The notes beneath the pieces were generated by a model, which saw only the letters and a list, made by a program, of their open reading frames with translations, did not search any database and was not told the DNA's origin. The position numbers and the translations under genes were made by a program. From positions 1 through 64,000 of the forward strand of contig NZ_JAFFIX010000010.1 in NCBI RefSeq assembly GCF_016916835.1: 64,000 nucleotides of DNA, written 5' to 3'. How positions within the stretch are numbered: position 1 is the first letter of the stretch; each line of letters starts with the position of its first letter. This stretch comes from Actinacidiphila bryophytorum. GTDB taxonomy: Bacteria; Actinomycetota; Actinomycetes; Streptomycetales; Streptomycetaceae. Of this stretch, positions 1 to 8,817 are shown piece after piece.

Positions 1-37
1 TCGCTCGCCCGGTGAGCAGGGCGGCTGCCGGAACGCG

Positions 38-1852
38 TCAGGGCGCGCTGGTGGCCAGTTGGGTGTCGCGGCGCACCAGCGCCGCGTAGCGGCCGTTCGC
101 GGCGAGGAGTTCGTCGTGGGTGCCGCGTTCGACGATCCGTCCGGCGTCGAGGACCACGATCTGGTCGGCGTCGCGGATGGTGGAGAGCCGGTGGGCGATG
201 GTGATGGTGGTGCGCCCGGCCGACAGGGTGTCGATGGCGTCCTGCACGGCCTGCTCGGTCCTGGTGTCCAGGGCGCTGGTGGCCTCGTCCAGGATCAGCA
301 CCGGCGGGTTGCGCAGGATCGTGCGGGCGATGGCCAGCCGCTGCTTCTCACCGCCGGAGAAGCGGTAGCCGCGTTCGCCGACGAGCGTGTCGTAGCCGTC
401 GGGCAGGCCGGTGATGTGGTCGTGGATCTGGGCGGCCTCGGCGGCGGCGTGGATCTCTTCGTCGGTCGCGTCCGGCTTGGCGAAGCGCAGGTTCTCGGCG
501 ACCGAGGCATGGAAGAGGTAGGTCTCCTGCGAGACGACGCCCACGGCGGAGGCCAGCGTGTCGAAGGTCAGGTCGCGGACGTCGGTGCCGTCGACGGTGA
601 CCCGGCCGGCCGTGACGTCGTACAGCCGCGGCACCAGGTAGCTCAGGGTGCTCTTGCCCGAGCCGGTCGCGCCGACGACGGCGAGGCTGCCGCCCGCGGG
701 CACGGCCACGTCGATGCCGCTCAGCGTGGGGGCGCCGGACTCGGGGTCGTAGGCGAAGTCCACGCCCTCGAAGGCGACGTCGCCGCGTACGGACTCCAGA
801 CTCCGCGCGCCGGGGCGCTCGGTGATGTCCAGCGGCAGATCGAGATATTCGAAGATGCGCTGGAAGAGCGCGAGCGAGGTCTGCACCTGCACACCGGTGG
901 CGAGCAGCGAGACGGTGGGCCGGAACAGGCCCTGCTGCAACGAGACGAAGGCGACCAGGGTGCCGATGGAGATCGCGGGTCCGCCGTGGCCGGTGGTCAG
1001 CCCGGCGGCCCAGTACAGCAGCGCGGGCATCGCGGACATCACGATGCCGATGACGGCCATCCGCCAGCGGCCCTGCATGTTGGAGCGCACTTCCAGGTCC
1101 ACCAGGCGCTCGGACTCGGCGGAGAAGTCGCGGGTGAGCGAGTCGGCGCGGCCCATGGTGCGGCCGAGCAGGATGCCGCTGACCGACAGCGACTCGGTGA
1201 CGATCGCCGACATCGAGGCCATCTGCTTCTGCCGCTCGGTGGCGATCTTCTTGCGCTCGCGGCCGACCCGCCGGGCGATCCAGACGAACAGCGGGAGCAG
1301 CAGCAGTGAGACGACGGTCAGCCGCCAGTCCAGCGCGGCCATCGCCACGACCGAGGCGATCACGGCGGTGGCGTTGGACACCAGCGAGGTCGCCGTCGAG
1401 GTGACGGTGGCCTGCATGCCGCCGATGTCGTTGGCGATCCTGGACTGCACCTCGCCGGTGCGGGTGCGGGTGAAGAAGGCCAGCGACATGCGCTGCAGCC
1501 GCTCGTAGACGGCGGTCCGCAGGTCGTGCATGACGCGCTGGCCGACGGTGGTGGAGATCAGGGTCTGCAGGACGCCGAAGACGCCGGTGGCGACGGCGGT
1601 GGCGATCATGCCGAGCGCGAGCAGGCTCAGCAGCCCGGTGCGGCCCTGCGGGATCGCGGTGTCCAGGATGGCCCGCAGCAGGAACGGCGAGGCGACCGAG
1701 ACCAGCGAGGACAGGCCGACGAGGACGCCCACGACGGCCAGCCGGGCGCGGTAAGGGCGGAAGAGCCGCATGATGCGGCGGACGTCGGTGGGCGCGGCGG
1801 GCTTCTTCTTCGGTGGGGTCCACCGGGAGACGAGATCGTTGTCGGGGCGCAA
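38..1852 (-). CDS. ABC exporter, fused permease and ATPase (half-transporter)
   Basis: A 604-residue type IV ABC exporter half: about six membrane segments (residues 35-320) followed by a nucleotide-binding domain. Walker A GATGSGKS (about 394-401), signature FSGGEKQ (498-504), Walker B with catalytic Glu DEATSALD (522-529) and the H-loop His (554) are all intact, so it should work as a homodimer, probably exporting a lipid, drug or peptide; the substrate cannot be read. The start is TTG at 1852, preceded by GAGGAG with a 4-5 base gap. It is divergent from a MarR regulator with an inverted repeat between them, which suggests local repression as for many drug-responsive exporters (inference). 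Confidence 0.9.
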   Translation of the reverse strand: MRPDNDLVSRWTPPKKKPAAPTDVRRIMRLFRPYRARLAVVGVLVGLSSLVSVASPFLLRAILDTAIPQGRTGLLSLLALGMIATAVATGVFGVLQTLISTTVGQRVMHDLRTAVYERLQRMSLAFFTRTRTGEVQSRIANDIGGMQATVTSTATSLVSNATAVIASVVAMAALDWRLTVVSLLLLPLFVWIARRVGRERKKIATERQKQMASMSAIVTESLSVSGILLGRTMGRADSLTRDFSAESERLVDLEVRSNMQGRWRMAVIGIVMSAMPALLYWAAGLTTGHGGPAISIGTLVAFVSLQQGLFRPTVSLLATGVQVQTSLALFQRIFEYLDLPLDITERPGARSLESVRGDVAFEGVDFAYDPESGAPTLSGIDVAVPAGGSLAVVGATGSGKSTLSYLVPRLYDVTAGRVTVDGTDVRDLTFDTLASAVGVVSQETYLFHASVAENLRFAKPDATDEEIHAAAEAAQIHDHITGLPDGYDTLVGERGYRFSGGEKQRLAIARTILRNPPVLILDEATSALDTRTEQAVQDAIDTLSAGRTTITIAHRLSTIRDADQIVVLDAGRIVERGTHDELLAANGRYAALVRRDTQLATSAP

Positions 1853-1904
1853 AGGACTCCTCGGGACGGGACGGCAGTGTCAGGTGTGCGCGACTCTCGA
1901 AGGA

Positions 1905-1931
1905 GAGTGTAGGTCATTGTTACCTACGCTC
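1905..1931. promoter_or_regulatory. Inverted repeat between exporter and marR, candidate MarR operator
   Basis: GTAGGT (1909-1914) and ACCTAC (1922-1927) are perfect 6-bp arms around a 7-bp centre. The symmetry continues outward as GAG (1905-1907) and CTC (1929-1931) after one mismatched position. It lies between two divergent genes, where MarR proteins usually bind. The assignment is inference. Confidence 0.55.
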
Positions 1932-1963
1932 ACAGTGAACTGCCTCCTGCTACCCTGTATTCC

Positions 1964-2512
1964 ATGGACACCCGCACCATCGAGCCCACTCGGGAAGCAG
2001 CACGGGAAGCAGCACCGGAAGCCGCGGCCCGGGACGCCGCCGCCGCGCGGTCGGCCGCGGTGCCGCCCGCCGACGAGGTCACCAGCCGGCTCGCCGACCA
2101 GCTGACCGGGCTGAGCCGGCGGCTGCACAGGGCGCAGCGCCGGCTGCTCGAACCGCTGGGCATCACTCCGGCGCAGGCCCGGCTGCTGCGCACCCTGGCG
2201 CACTGCGACGAGCCGCCGCGGATGGCCGACCTCGCCCAGCGCCTCGACGTGGTCCCGCGGGCGGTGACGACGCTGGTGGACGCACTGGAGGAGCGGGAGC
2301 TGCTGCGCCGGGTGCCGGATCCGTATAACCGCCGGGTGATCAGGATCGAGCTGCGCGACGGCGGCCGCCGGGCCCTGGCCGACCTGCGGCTCGCCAGGAG
2401 GACCGCCGCCGCCGAGATCCTGGCGCCGCTGGACGACGGCGGCCGCGCGGCGCTGTCCGCGCTGCTCGCGGCCCTCGACCAGGACGAGGCGGCGGAGCCG
2501 CGCCGCTGCTGA
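1964..2512 (+). CDS. MarR family transcriptional regulator
   Basis: 182 residues with a winged-helix core: the helix-turn-helix region reads MADLAQRLDVVPRAVTTLVD and the wing contains RRVIRIEL, both typical of MarR. It has an unusual Ala/Glu/Arg-rich N-terminal extension of about 40 residues that starts with an in-frame tandem repeat. There is no Shine-Dalgarno sequence before ATG 1964, and TACCCT at 1951-1956 lies 7 bases upstream, the spacing expected of a -10 box for a leaderless transcript. The probable role is ligand-responsive repression of the divergent exporter. Family assignment is firm; target and ligand are inferred. Confidence 0.88.
   Translation: MDTRTIEPTREAAREAAPEAAARDAAAARSAAVPPADEVTSRLADQLTGLSRRLHRAQRRLLEPLGITPAQARLLRTLAHCDEPPRMADLAQRLDVVPRAVTTLVDALEERELLRRVPDPYNRRVIRIELRDGGRRALADLRLARRTAAAEILAPLDDGGRAALSALLAALDQDEAAEPRRC
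1991..2026 (+). repeat. 12-bp in-frame tandem repeat in the marR N-terminus
   Basis: Two exact copies of CGGGAAGCAGCA (1991-2002, 2003-2014) and a third degenerate copy (2015-2026) encode REAA-REAA-PEAA. A unit of four codons keeps the frame if copy number changes. Confidence 0.8.
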
Positions 2513-2515
2513 GCG

Positions 2516-2956
2516 CTACTTGCCGGCGCCCACCGGGCCGCCCTGGCTGCCCACGGACGGCGGTATGGGAGCGGTGCAGGCGCTGCAGCGCTTGGCGGCG
2601 GCCGGTATCGCGGTCAGGCACTCCGGGCACTCGCGCATGGGGGCGCCGGTGGCCTTGGGGAAGAACTTCTCCTGCATCCGGTTCATCGGCAGCACGACCA
2701 GGAAGTAGATCACCGCGGCCACGATCACGAAGCTGATCGTGGCGTCGATGAAGATGCCGTACGGGAAGGTGACGTCGGAGGCGCGGAAGGACTTCTTGCT
2801 GAAGTCACCGGTGGCGCCGCTGACGAGGCCGACGATGGGGGTCAGGAACGCCTTGACGAAGCCGTTCACCAGGGCGGTGAAGGCGGCGCCGATGACGATG
2901 CCGACCGCGAGGTCGACGACGTTGCCGCGCAGCAGGAAGGTACGGAAGCCCTTCAT
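2516..2956 (-). CDS. mscL: Large-conductance mechanosensitive channel MscL
   Basis: 146 residues. The N-terminus MKGFRTFLLRGNVVDLAVG and the first transmembrane helix (IVIGAAFTALVNGFVKAF) are diagnostic for MscL, the homopentameric tension-gated pore that releases solutes on hypo-osmotic shock. The second helix is around residues 70-90 (ATISFVIVAAVIYFLVV). The tail carries two CxxC pairs (CPEC, CSAC), a small zinc-ribbon-like knuckle also seen in actinobacterial MscL. The start is set by GAGGGG ten bases before ATG; this ribosome-binding segment takes part in leader pairing described separately. It converges on marR with only 3 bases between stops. Confidence 0.96.
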   Translation of the reverse strand: MKGFRTFLLRGNVVDLAVGIVIGAAFTALVNGFVKAFLTPIVGLVSGATGDFSKKSFRASDVTFPYGIFIDATISFVIVAAVIYFLVVLPMNRMQEKFFPKATGAPMRECPECLTAIPAAAKRCSACTAPIPPSVGSQGGPVGAGK

Positions 2957-2966
2957 GGGTGGGGGT

Positions 2967-3025
2967 CCCCTCTGTGGTCAAGATCGGTGGAAGACCACAG
3001 TGTGCCGCGTCCTGCCACAGAGGGG
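2967..3025 (-). promoter_or_regulatory. mscL leader with mutually exclusive RNA pairings
   Basis: Read on the minus strand the leader has three segments: A CCCCTCTGTGG (from 3025-3015), B CTGTGGTC (3000-2993) and C GACCACAGAGGGG (2979-2967). C can pair with B over 8 bp, leaving AGGGG free, or with A over 11 bp, masking the GAGGGG ribosome-binding site of mscL. The complementarity is exact. Whether it acts as a translational switch, or as a terminator for the upstream amylase gene, is inference. Confidence 0.5.
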
Positions 3026-3057
3026 TGAATCGGCGGGTCGGTGAACGCGCCCGCGGT

Positions 3058-4800
3058 TCAGTTCCGCCAGGTGTCGTTCAGTACGACCTTGCCGCCGGAC
3101 GGGACGGTGGCCGTCCGGTTGGCGCCGGACTCCCAGGTCACGTTTCCGCTGCCGTCCTTCCGGATGTACTTGTACTGGAAGGCGGTGCCCGCGGGCATCG
3201 TGACGTCCAGCTTCCACACCGGGTAGGCGGCCGAGGACAGCAGCAGCGCGCTGCCGGTGTTCCAGTTGCCGAGGGTGGAGTTGTCGCCGACCACGTAGAT
3301 GTTCTGGCCGAAGACAGTGGTGGCGTTCACCGCGAAGGACGCGCCGGACGCGGTGGTGCCGCCCGTACTCCCCGTGCTCCCGGTGCTGCCGCCGGTCGTG
3401 CCTCCCGTGGCGCCGCAGGGTCCGCCTGTGTAGAGGGCGACGGCGTCGTTGGCGCCGATGGTGGCGGTGAACCTGCCGTCGGAGCCGACGGAGTAGCCGG
3501 CCCCGCTGTGCTGCACGTCACAGTAGGTGCCGGCGGGCAGCGAGGTGGTGAAGGTCTGGGTGAGCGGGCCGCCCTCGTGGTTGATGGCGACGAAGCCCTT
3601 GCCGCCGCGGCCGAAGGCGATGGCGTTGTTGCCGTTGTCCCACCAGTTGGTCACCGCGGTGCCGGCGACGGCGTTGCGGAAGCCGACCATGCCGGCGATC
3701 TGCGGCCAGGCGTGCTGGCACTTCCAGCCGTCGCTGTAGCAGGCGTTCACGGTGCCGCCGTTGGGCGGCCCTGCGTCGTTGTTGGAGAACTCGTAGCCGG
3801 AGTAGACGTTCGGCGAGCCGTAGGGCCAGGCCAGCATGTAGACGTTGGCCAGGGTGTAGGTCGCGTTGTCCTTGTAGCTGAGGGTCGAGCCGTTGCGCTC
3901 GGTGTCCCAGTTGTCGACGAAGGTGCGGGCCTTGTCGCTGGAGACGTAGCCGGCGCCCCAGGACGCGCCCCAGGTCTTCAGTGACGCGAGCTGCTGCCCG
4001 TTGAAGATCCGCTTGAGGTCGAAGGCGCCCTGGAAGGCGTCCACGTCGCCGGTGTTGACGTACTCGCCGGGCTGCACGGCCTCGCCCGCGCCGTAGATCG
4101 CCTCCTGCGCCCAGTAGACGTTCGGGTTGCTGAGCTTGGACTTGATCGCCGCGAGGTCGGTCTCGGCCATGTGCTTGGCGGCGTCGATGCGGAAGCCGTC
4201 CACGCCCAGCGAGAGCAGGTGGTTGAGGTAGCCGGCGATGGTGCTGCGGACGTAGTCGCTGCCGGTGTCGAGGTCGGCGAGGCCGACCAGCTCGCAGTTC
4301 TGGACGTTGGAGCGGTCCTGGTAGTTGCTGATGTTCGTCCGGCAGGTGTGGAAGTCCTGGTCCTGGTAGTAACCGGGGTAGTTGTACTTGCTGTAGGCGG
4401 TGCCCGCGGTGCCCGTACCGGAGCCGGCCGACATGTGGTTGATGACCGCGTCAGCGACGACCTTCACACCGGCGGCGTGGCAGGTGTTGACCATGCCGGC
4501 GAACGACGCCTCGTTGCCGAGGCGGTTCTGCAGCTTGTAGCTGACCGGCTGGTAGGAGGTCCACCACTGGTCGCCCTGGATGTTCTCGGTGGCCGGTGAG
4601 ACCTCCACGAAGCCGTAGCCGGCCGGGCCGAGCTGGTCGGTGCAGGCCTTGGCGACCGAGTCGTAGCGCCACTGGAAGAGCGTCGCCGTGACGTCCTTGC
4701 TGCCGGGAGGTGTCGCCTGCGCCTGCTGGAGGGAGGCGGCGAACAGTCCTGCTGCCGCGACGGCGGCGGCGAGCAGGCCGTTCAGGACACGGGATCTCAT
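3058..4800 (-). CDS. Secreted alpha-amylase, GH13 with C-terminal CBM20
   Basis: 580 residues. A signal peptide (hydrophobic [15 protein letters not shown], cleavage near AQA-TPP) is followed by a GH13 barrel with conserved regions [18 protein letters not shown] (Asp nucleophile) and AQEAIY (Glu acid/base). The fourth region reads FVDNWD where many GH13 enzymes have FVDNHD. A Gly/Ser/Thr linker (near 465-485) leads to a CBM20 starch-binding domain ([24 protein letters not shown]). It endo-hydrolyses starch outside the cell. The start is ATG with GAAGGAG six bases upstream. Inverted repeats and a CAACTTGCAG element lie upstream, and mscL follows on the same strand. Confidence 0.95.
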   Translation of the reverse strand: MRSRVLNGLLAAAVAAAGLFAASLQQAQATPPGSKDVTATLFQWRYDSVAKACTDQLGPAGYGFVEVSPATENIQGDQWWTSYQPVSYKLQNRLGNEASFAGMVNTCHAAGVKVVADAVINHMSAGSGTGTAGTAYSKYNYPGYYQDQDFHTCRTNISNYQDRSNVQNCELVGLADLDTGSDYVRSTIAGYLNHLLSLGVDGFRIDAAKHMAETDLAAIKSKLSNPNVYWAQEAIYGAGEAVQPGEYVNTGDVDAFQGAFDLKRIFNGQQLASLKTWGASWGAGYVSSDKARTFVDNWDTERNGSTLSYKDNATYTLANVYMLAWPYGSPNVYSGYEFSNNDAGPPNGGTVNACYSDGWKCQHAWPQIAGMVGFRNAVAGTAVTNWWDNGNNAIAFGRGGKGFVAINHEGGPLTQTFTTSLPAGTYCDVQHSGAGYSVGSDGRFTATIGANDAVALYTGGPCGATGGTTGGSTGSTGSTGGTTASGASFAVNATTVFGQNIYVVGDNSTLGNWNTGSALLLSSAAYPVWKLDVTMPAGTAFQYKYIRKDGSGNVTWESGANRTATVPSGGKVVLNDTWRN

Positions 4801-5138
4801 GGGCGGCTCCTTCGGAGAGCGGGCACAGCGGTGCCCCTGCGAAGGCAGCCACGCGCCTGGCCGCCGGGTGGGGGGAGTTGCCGGAACACCGGTCCCTCGG
4901 GTTCCGCCCAGGAGCTTCCCGCCGCCGGTGCGTACACGTCAAGACGTTGACGGAAGAACTTTCGTCGCTTTACTGCAAGTTGTTGCCGCCATTCCCGGCG
5001 GGCGCAGAAAAAGAGGTTGACCGGGCGAGGTGAATTCGCGAGGGTTACACGGTTGCGGACCGCACTTGGCACCCTTTCTCCCGTTCCGTCCGGCGAGTCC
5101 CTGATTCCCGCAATCCCCCGCTCCGACCCCAGGACATC
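4801..5138. other. Divergent intergenic region, amylase / heterodimeric ABC exporter
   Basis: 338 bases without a gene. It holds the amylase leader (minus strand) with its palindromes and TTGCA element, and a possible plus-strand promoter for the ABC pair: TTGACC at 5017-5022, 17 bases, GAGGGT at 5040-5045. The latter is weak because the first -10 base is not T. AGGA at 5126-5129 serves ATG 5139. Confidence 0.5.
4937..4982 (-). promoter_or_regulatory. Overlapping palindromes and TTGCA element upstream of alpha-amylase
   Basis: CGTCAA-GACG-TTGACG (4937-4952) overlaps a second inverted repeat, GACG-n-AAG / CTT-n-CGTC (4949-4966, one mismatched pair). Next to it, 4973-4982 read on the minus strand is CAACTTGCAG. 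TTGCA-type elements upstream of Streptomyces amylase genes are linked to the LacI-type regulators MalR/Reg1 (family knowledge); binding here is inferred. Confidence 0.45.
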
Positions 5139-6992
5139 ATGACGTCCCTACGCGATCTTCCGCTGTCCGACCCCGGTGTGCCCGACTCCCGGTCGGGCTT
5201 CCGGCTGCTGCTCTGGCTGGAGATACGGCAGTGGCGCGGCCAGGTGCTCGCCGCCGCCTGGGGCACCCTGCACATGGCCGCCGTCGCGTCCTTCCCCGTG
5301 GCCGTCGGCCTGGCCGTACAGGCGGTGGTGGACGGCTCGGGCAAGCGCCTCGGCCTGGCCGGCGCGCTGATGCTGCTGCTGGGGGTGCTCACCGCGCTCG
5401 GCGACACGATGCTGCACCGCACGGCGGTGACCAACTGGATCAGCGCGGCGGCCCGCGTGCAGCAGCTGCTCGCGGCCAAGACCGTCGAGCTGGGCGCGGT
5501 GCTCACCCGGCGGGTGGCGGCGGGCGAGGTGGTGGCGGTCAGCACCGGCGACGTCGAGAAGATCGGCTGGTTCGTCGAGGCGCTGGCCCGCTTCACCTCG
5601 GCGCTGCTCGCCACCGTCGGGGTGGCCCTCGCCCTGCTGGTCTACCAGCCCGCGCTGGGCGTGGTGGTGGCCGCCTCGGTACCGGTGCTCGCGCTCGCGG
5701 TGCTGCCGCTGCTGCCCGCCGCGACCCGGCGGGCCGACCTGCAGCGGGAGAAGGCGGGCAAGGCCACGGAACTGGCCTCGGACACCGTCGCGGGCCTGCG
5801 GGTGCTGCGCGGCATCGGCGGCGAGGACCTCTTCCTCGAACGCTACCGCCGCGCCTCCCAGCAGGTGCGGGCCGCCGCGGTGCACAGCGCCCGGATGTGG
5901 GCGCTGATCAGCGCGGTCCAGGTGCTGCTGCCCGGCCTGCTGCTGGTGGCCGTGGCCTGGTACGGCGCCCGGCTGGCGCTGGACGGGCGGATCTCGGTGG
6001 GCGAACTGGTCACCGTCTACGGCTCCGTGGCCTTCCTGATGATGCCGCTGCGCAACTTCGAGGAGATCGCCATGGCCTGGTCCTTCTCCCGGCCCTCCGC
6101 CAAACGCGCGGCCCGGGTGCTGGCGCTCAGCCGCGGCCAGGAGAACGCCGAGCCGGCCGCCGACGGAGGACGGGGCGCCGCGGCCCTTCCCGAACTGGCC
6201 GGCGATCTGCACGACCCGCTGACCGGGCTGCGCGCCACGCCAGGGCAGCTGACCGCGGTGGTGTGCGGCGACCCGGACGCCGCGGGGCGGCTTGCGGACC
6301 GGCTCGGCGGCCACAGCCCGTCCGGCACCGGCACCGAGCCCTCGGCGACGCTCGGCGGGCACCCGCTCGACGCGCTGCCGCTGGCCGCGGTCAGGACCGC
6401 GGTGCTGGTGCAGGACAAGGACCCGGTGCTGCTGTCCGGCACCCTGGCGGAGCTGCTCGCGGTGCCGTCGACGGGGCGGGTCACACCCGACGAGGCGCTG
6501 GCCGCGGCCCAGTGCGGTGACGTGCTGGACGCGCTGGCCCAGTCGCTGGTGGACCCCGGCGGCTCCACGGGACGGCCCGACCCGATGCGCGCCACGATCA
6601 CAGAACGCGGCCGTTCGCTGTCCGGCGGGCAGCGGCAGCGGCTGGCACTGGCCCGCTCGTTGGTGGCCGACCCCGAGGTGCTGGTGCTCGACGAGCCGAC
6701 GTCGGCGGTCGACGCGCACACCGAGGCGCGTATCGCGCGCGCCCTCGGGGCGGTCAGGGCGGGGCGCACCACCGTCGTACTGACCTCCAGCCCGCTGATG
6801 CTGGACCGGGCCGACCGGGTGGTCTTCGTGGACGACGGCACCGCGGTCGCCGCCGGCACCCACCACGACCTGCTGCGCACCGACCCGCGCTACCGGGCCG
6901 TCGTGACCCGCGAGCCCGACCCCGCCCCGGAGCCGGTCCCCGCGCCCGCCCGCCCCCCGCACACCGCCGCCACGATGGAGGAGTCCGCATGA
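5139..6992 (+). CDS. ABC exporter subunit A, degenerate Walker A
   Basis: 617 residues: about six membrane helices (30-310) and a nucleotide-binding domain. The P-loop position (377-383) reads GDPDAAG instead of GxxGxGK, and the H-loop His is replaced (LTSSP near 548-552), but the signature LSGGQ (494-498) and Walker B Glu (DEPTSAVD, 518-525) are intact. This is the pattern of the subunit that donates the good signature motif in a heterodimeric exporter. It overlaps the next gene by 4 bases (ATGA), so the two are made together. The substrate is unknown. A roughly 35-residue insertion rich in Ala/Gly/Glu precedes the P-loop region. Confidence 0.9.
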   Translation: MTSLRDLPLSDPGVPDSRSGFRLLLWLEIRQWRGQVLAAAWGTLHMAAVASFPVAVGLAVQAVVDGSGKRLGLAGALMLLLGVLTALGDTMLHRTAVTNWISAAARVQQLLAAKTVELGAVLTRRVAAGEVVAVSTGDVEKIGWFVEALARFTSALLATVGVALALLVYQPALGVVVAASVPVLALAVLPLLPAATRRADLQREKAGKATELASDTVAGLRVLRGIGGEDLFLERYRRASQQVRAAAVHSARMWALISAVQVLLPGLLLVAVAWYGARLALDGRISVGELVTVYGSVAFLMMPLRNFEEIAMAWSFSRPSAKRAARVLALSRGQENAEPAADGGRGAAALPELAGDLHDPLTGLRATPGQLTAVVCGDPDAAGRLADRLGGHSPSGTGTEPSATLGGHPLDALPLAAVRTAVLVQDKDPVLLSGTLAELLAVPSTGRVTPDEALAAAQCGDVLDALAQSLVDPGGSTGRPDPMRATITERGRSLSGGQRQRLALARSLVADPEVLVLDEPTSAVDAHTEARIARALGAVRAGRTTVVLTSSPLMLDRADRVVFVDDGTAVAAGTHHDLLRTDPRYRAVVTREPDPAPEPVPAPARPPHTAATMEESA

Positions 6993-8770
6993 TCGGCGTG
7001 CGACCGCCGGAGTACGACCCGGCCGCGCCCCGGCAGAGCAGCACCCTGCCGGTGGGCTCACCCGCGACCGTGCGCGCCTACGTCCGCGAGCTGGCCCGTC
7101 GGCACCGGGGTGCCTTCGCGCTGTTGGTGGGCGTGAACACGGTGGCCGTGCTGGCCTCGATGGTCGGTCCGTATCTGCTCGGCCGCCTGGTCCAGGACCT
7201 CTCCGACGGCAGGCGGGACGTGCACCTGGGCCGGACGGTGGCCTTCTTCCTGGCCGCACTCGCGGTGCAGGCCTTCTTCGTGCGGCTGGTGCGGCTGCGC
7301 GGTGCGGTGCTCGGCGAACTGATGCTGGCCGACCTGCGGGAGGACTTCCTGGTCCGGTCGGTGTCGCTGCCGCCCGGCGTCCTGGAGCGCGCGGGAACGG
7401 GTGACCTGCTCTCCCGGATCACCACGGACATCGACCGGCTGGCCAACGCGATGCGCGAGGCCGTGCCCGAGCTGGCCATCGCCGTGGTCTGGGCGGGGCT
7501 GCTGCTGGGCGCGCTCGCCGTGACCTCGCCGCCGCTCGCGCTGTCGGTGCTGGTCGCCCTGCCGGTGCTGCTGGTGGGCGTCCGCTGGTACTTCCGCCGC
7601 GCCCCGCAGGCCTACCGCTCCGAGGCCGCCGGGTACGCGGCCGTCGCCGCGGTGCTCGCCGAGTCCGTCGACGCCGGCCGCACCATCGAGGCGCATGGCC
7701 TGGGCGGGCGCAGGGAGGAGCTGTCGCGGCAGCGGATCGGCCAGTGGGTGGCGTGGGAGCGCTACACGATGTGGCTGCGCACGGTCCTCTTCCCGGTCAT
7801 CAACGCCACGCACACGCTGATCCTGACCGCGGTGCTGATGATCGGCGGCGCCTTCGCGCTGAACGGATGGGTGTCGGCGGGCGAGCTGACCACCGGCGCT
7901 CTGTACGCCCAGATGCTGGTGGACCCGGTCAACCTCATCCTGCGCTGGTACGACGAGCTGCAGGTCGCCCAGGTCTCGCTGGCCCGGCTGGTCGGGGTGC
8001 GCGAGGTCGAGGAGTCGGCCGGGGACGGGCGGATCTCCCCGCAGGGCCGCGAGGTCTCCGCGGACCAGGTGCGCTTCGGCTACCGCAAAGGCGCCGACGT
8101 GCTGCACGGCATCAGCCTCGACGTGCCGCCCGGCACCCGGCTGGCGCTGGTCGGCCCTTCGGGCGCGGGCAAGTCCACGCTGGGCAGGCTGCTCGCCGGG
8201 ATCTACGCGCCGCGCACCGGCGAGGTCACCCTCGGCGGTGCGGAACTGGCCAGGATGCCGGCCGAGCGGGTCCGCGAGCATGTGGCCCTGGTCAACCAGG
8301 AGCACCACGTCTTCGTCGGCACCCTCCGCGACAACCTGCAGCTGGCCAGGGCCGCCGCGGTGGACGAGGACATGTGGGACGCGCTGCGGGCGGTCGACGC
8401 CGAGGAGTGGGCGCGGGCGCTGCCCGAGGGCCTGGGCACCGAGGTCGGCTCGGGCGGCACCGTGCTCACCCCGGCGCAGGCCCAGCAGCTCGCGCTGGCC
8501 CGGCTGGTACTCGCCGACCCGCACACCCTGGTACTCGACGAGGCGACCTCGCTGCTCGACCCGCGGGCCGCCCGGCACCTGGAGCGGTCGCTGTCGCGGG
8601 TGCTGGACGGCCGCACGGTCGTCGCCATCGCGCACCGGCTGCACACCGCGCACGACGCCGACGTGATCGCGGTGGTCGAGGACGGCAGGATCAGCGAGAT
8701 GGGCAGCCACCACCAGTTGGTCGCGGCCGACGGCGCCTACGCGGCCCTGTGGCGGTCCTGGCACGGCTGA
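6989..8770 (+). CDS. ABC exporter subunit B, degenerate signature motif
   Basis: 593 residues. Six-helix exporter domain (40-310) and nucleotide-binding domain with intact Walker A GPSGAGKS (389-396), catalytic Glu (DEATSLLD, Glu518) and H-loop His549, but the signature reads LTPAQ (493-497) instead of LSGGQ. This exactly complements subunit A: one composite ATP site is canonical (Walker A of B with signature of A), the other is dead at both halves. The start ATG 6989 lies in the ATGA overlap with subunit A. The probable product is a heterodimeric exporter of a small molecule, lipid or peptide. It is convergent with the DUF457 gene. Confidence 0.92.
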   Translation: MIGVRPPEYDPAAPRQSSTLPVGSPATVRAYVRELARRHRGAFALLVGVNTVAVLASMVGPYLLGRLVQDLSDGRRDVHLGRTVAFFLAALAVQAFFVRLVRLRGAVLGELMLADLREDFLVRSVSLPPGVLERAGTGDLLSRITTDIDRLANAMREAVPELAIAVVWAGLLLGALAVTSPPLALSVLVALPVLLVGVRWYFRRAPQAYRSEAAGYAAVAAVLAESVDAGRTIEAHGLGGRREELSRQRIGQWVAWERYTMWLRTVLFPVINATHTLILTAVLMIGGAFALNGWVSAGELTTGALYAQMLVDPVNLILRWYDELQVAQVSLARLVGVREVEESAGDGRISPQGREVSADQVRFGYRKGADVLHGISLDVPPGTRLALVGPSGAGKSTLGRLLAGIYAPRTGEVTLGGAELARMPAERVREHVALVNQEHHVFVGTLRDNLQLARAAAVDEDMWDALRAVDAEEWARALPEGLGTEVGSGGTVLTPAQAQQLALARLVLADPHTLVLDEATSLLDPRAARHLERSLSRVLDGRTVVAIAHRLHTAHDADVIAVVEDGRISEMGSHHQLVAADGAYAALWRSWHG

Positions 8771-8816
8771 CCCGCTCCCGGCCCGCCTCGCAGTGCGGGG
8801 CGGAGCCGGGCGGGAG
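8771..8816. terminator. Hairpin between convergent genes
   Basis: CTCCCGGC (8775-8782) can pair with GCCGGG (8805-8810), enclosing CCGCCTCGCA / TGCGGGGCGG with one mismatch. There is no T-tract, as is usual for actinomycetes. It lies between stops of convergent genes and could serve both. Confidence 0.5.
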
Positions 8817-8817
8817 G

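Noticed and set aside
4141..4142. Possible frameshift in alpha-amylase because region IV reads FVDNWD rather than FVDNHD
   Set aside because: The frame is continuous with all other motifs intact; it looks like a subfamily variant, not an error.
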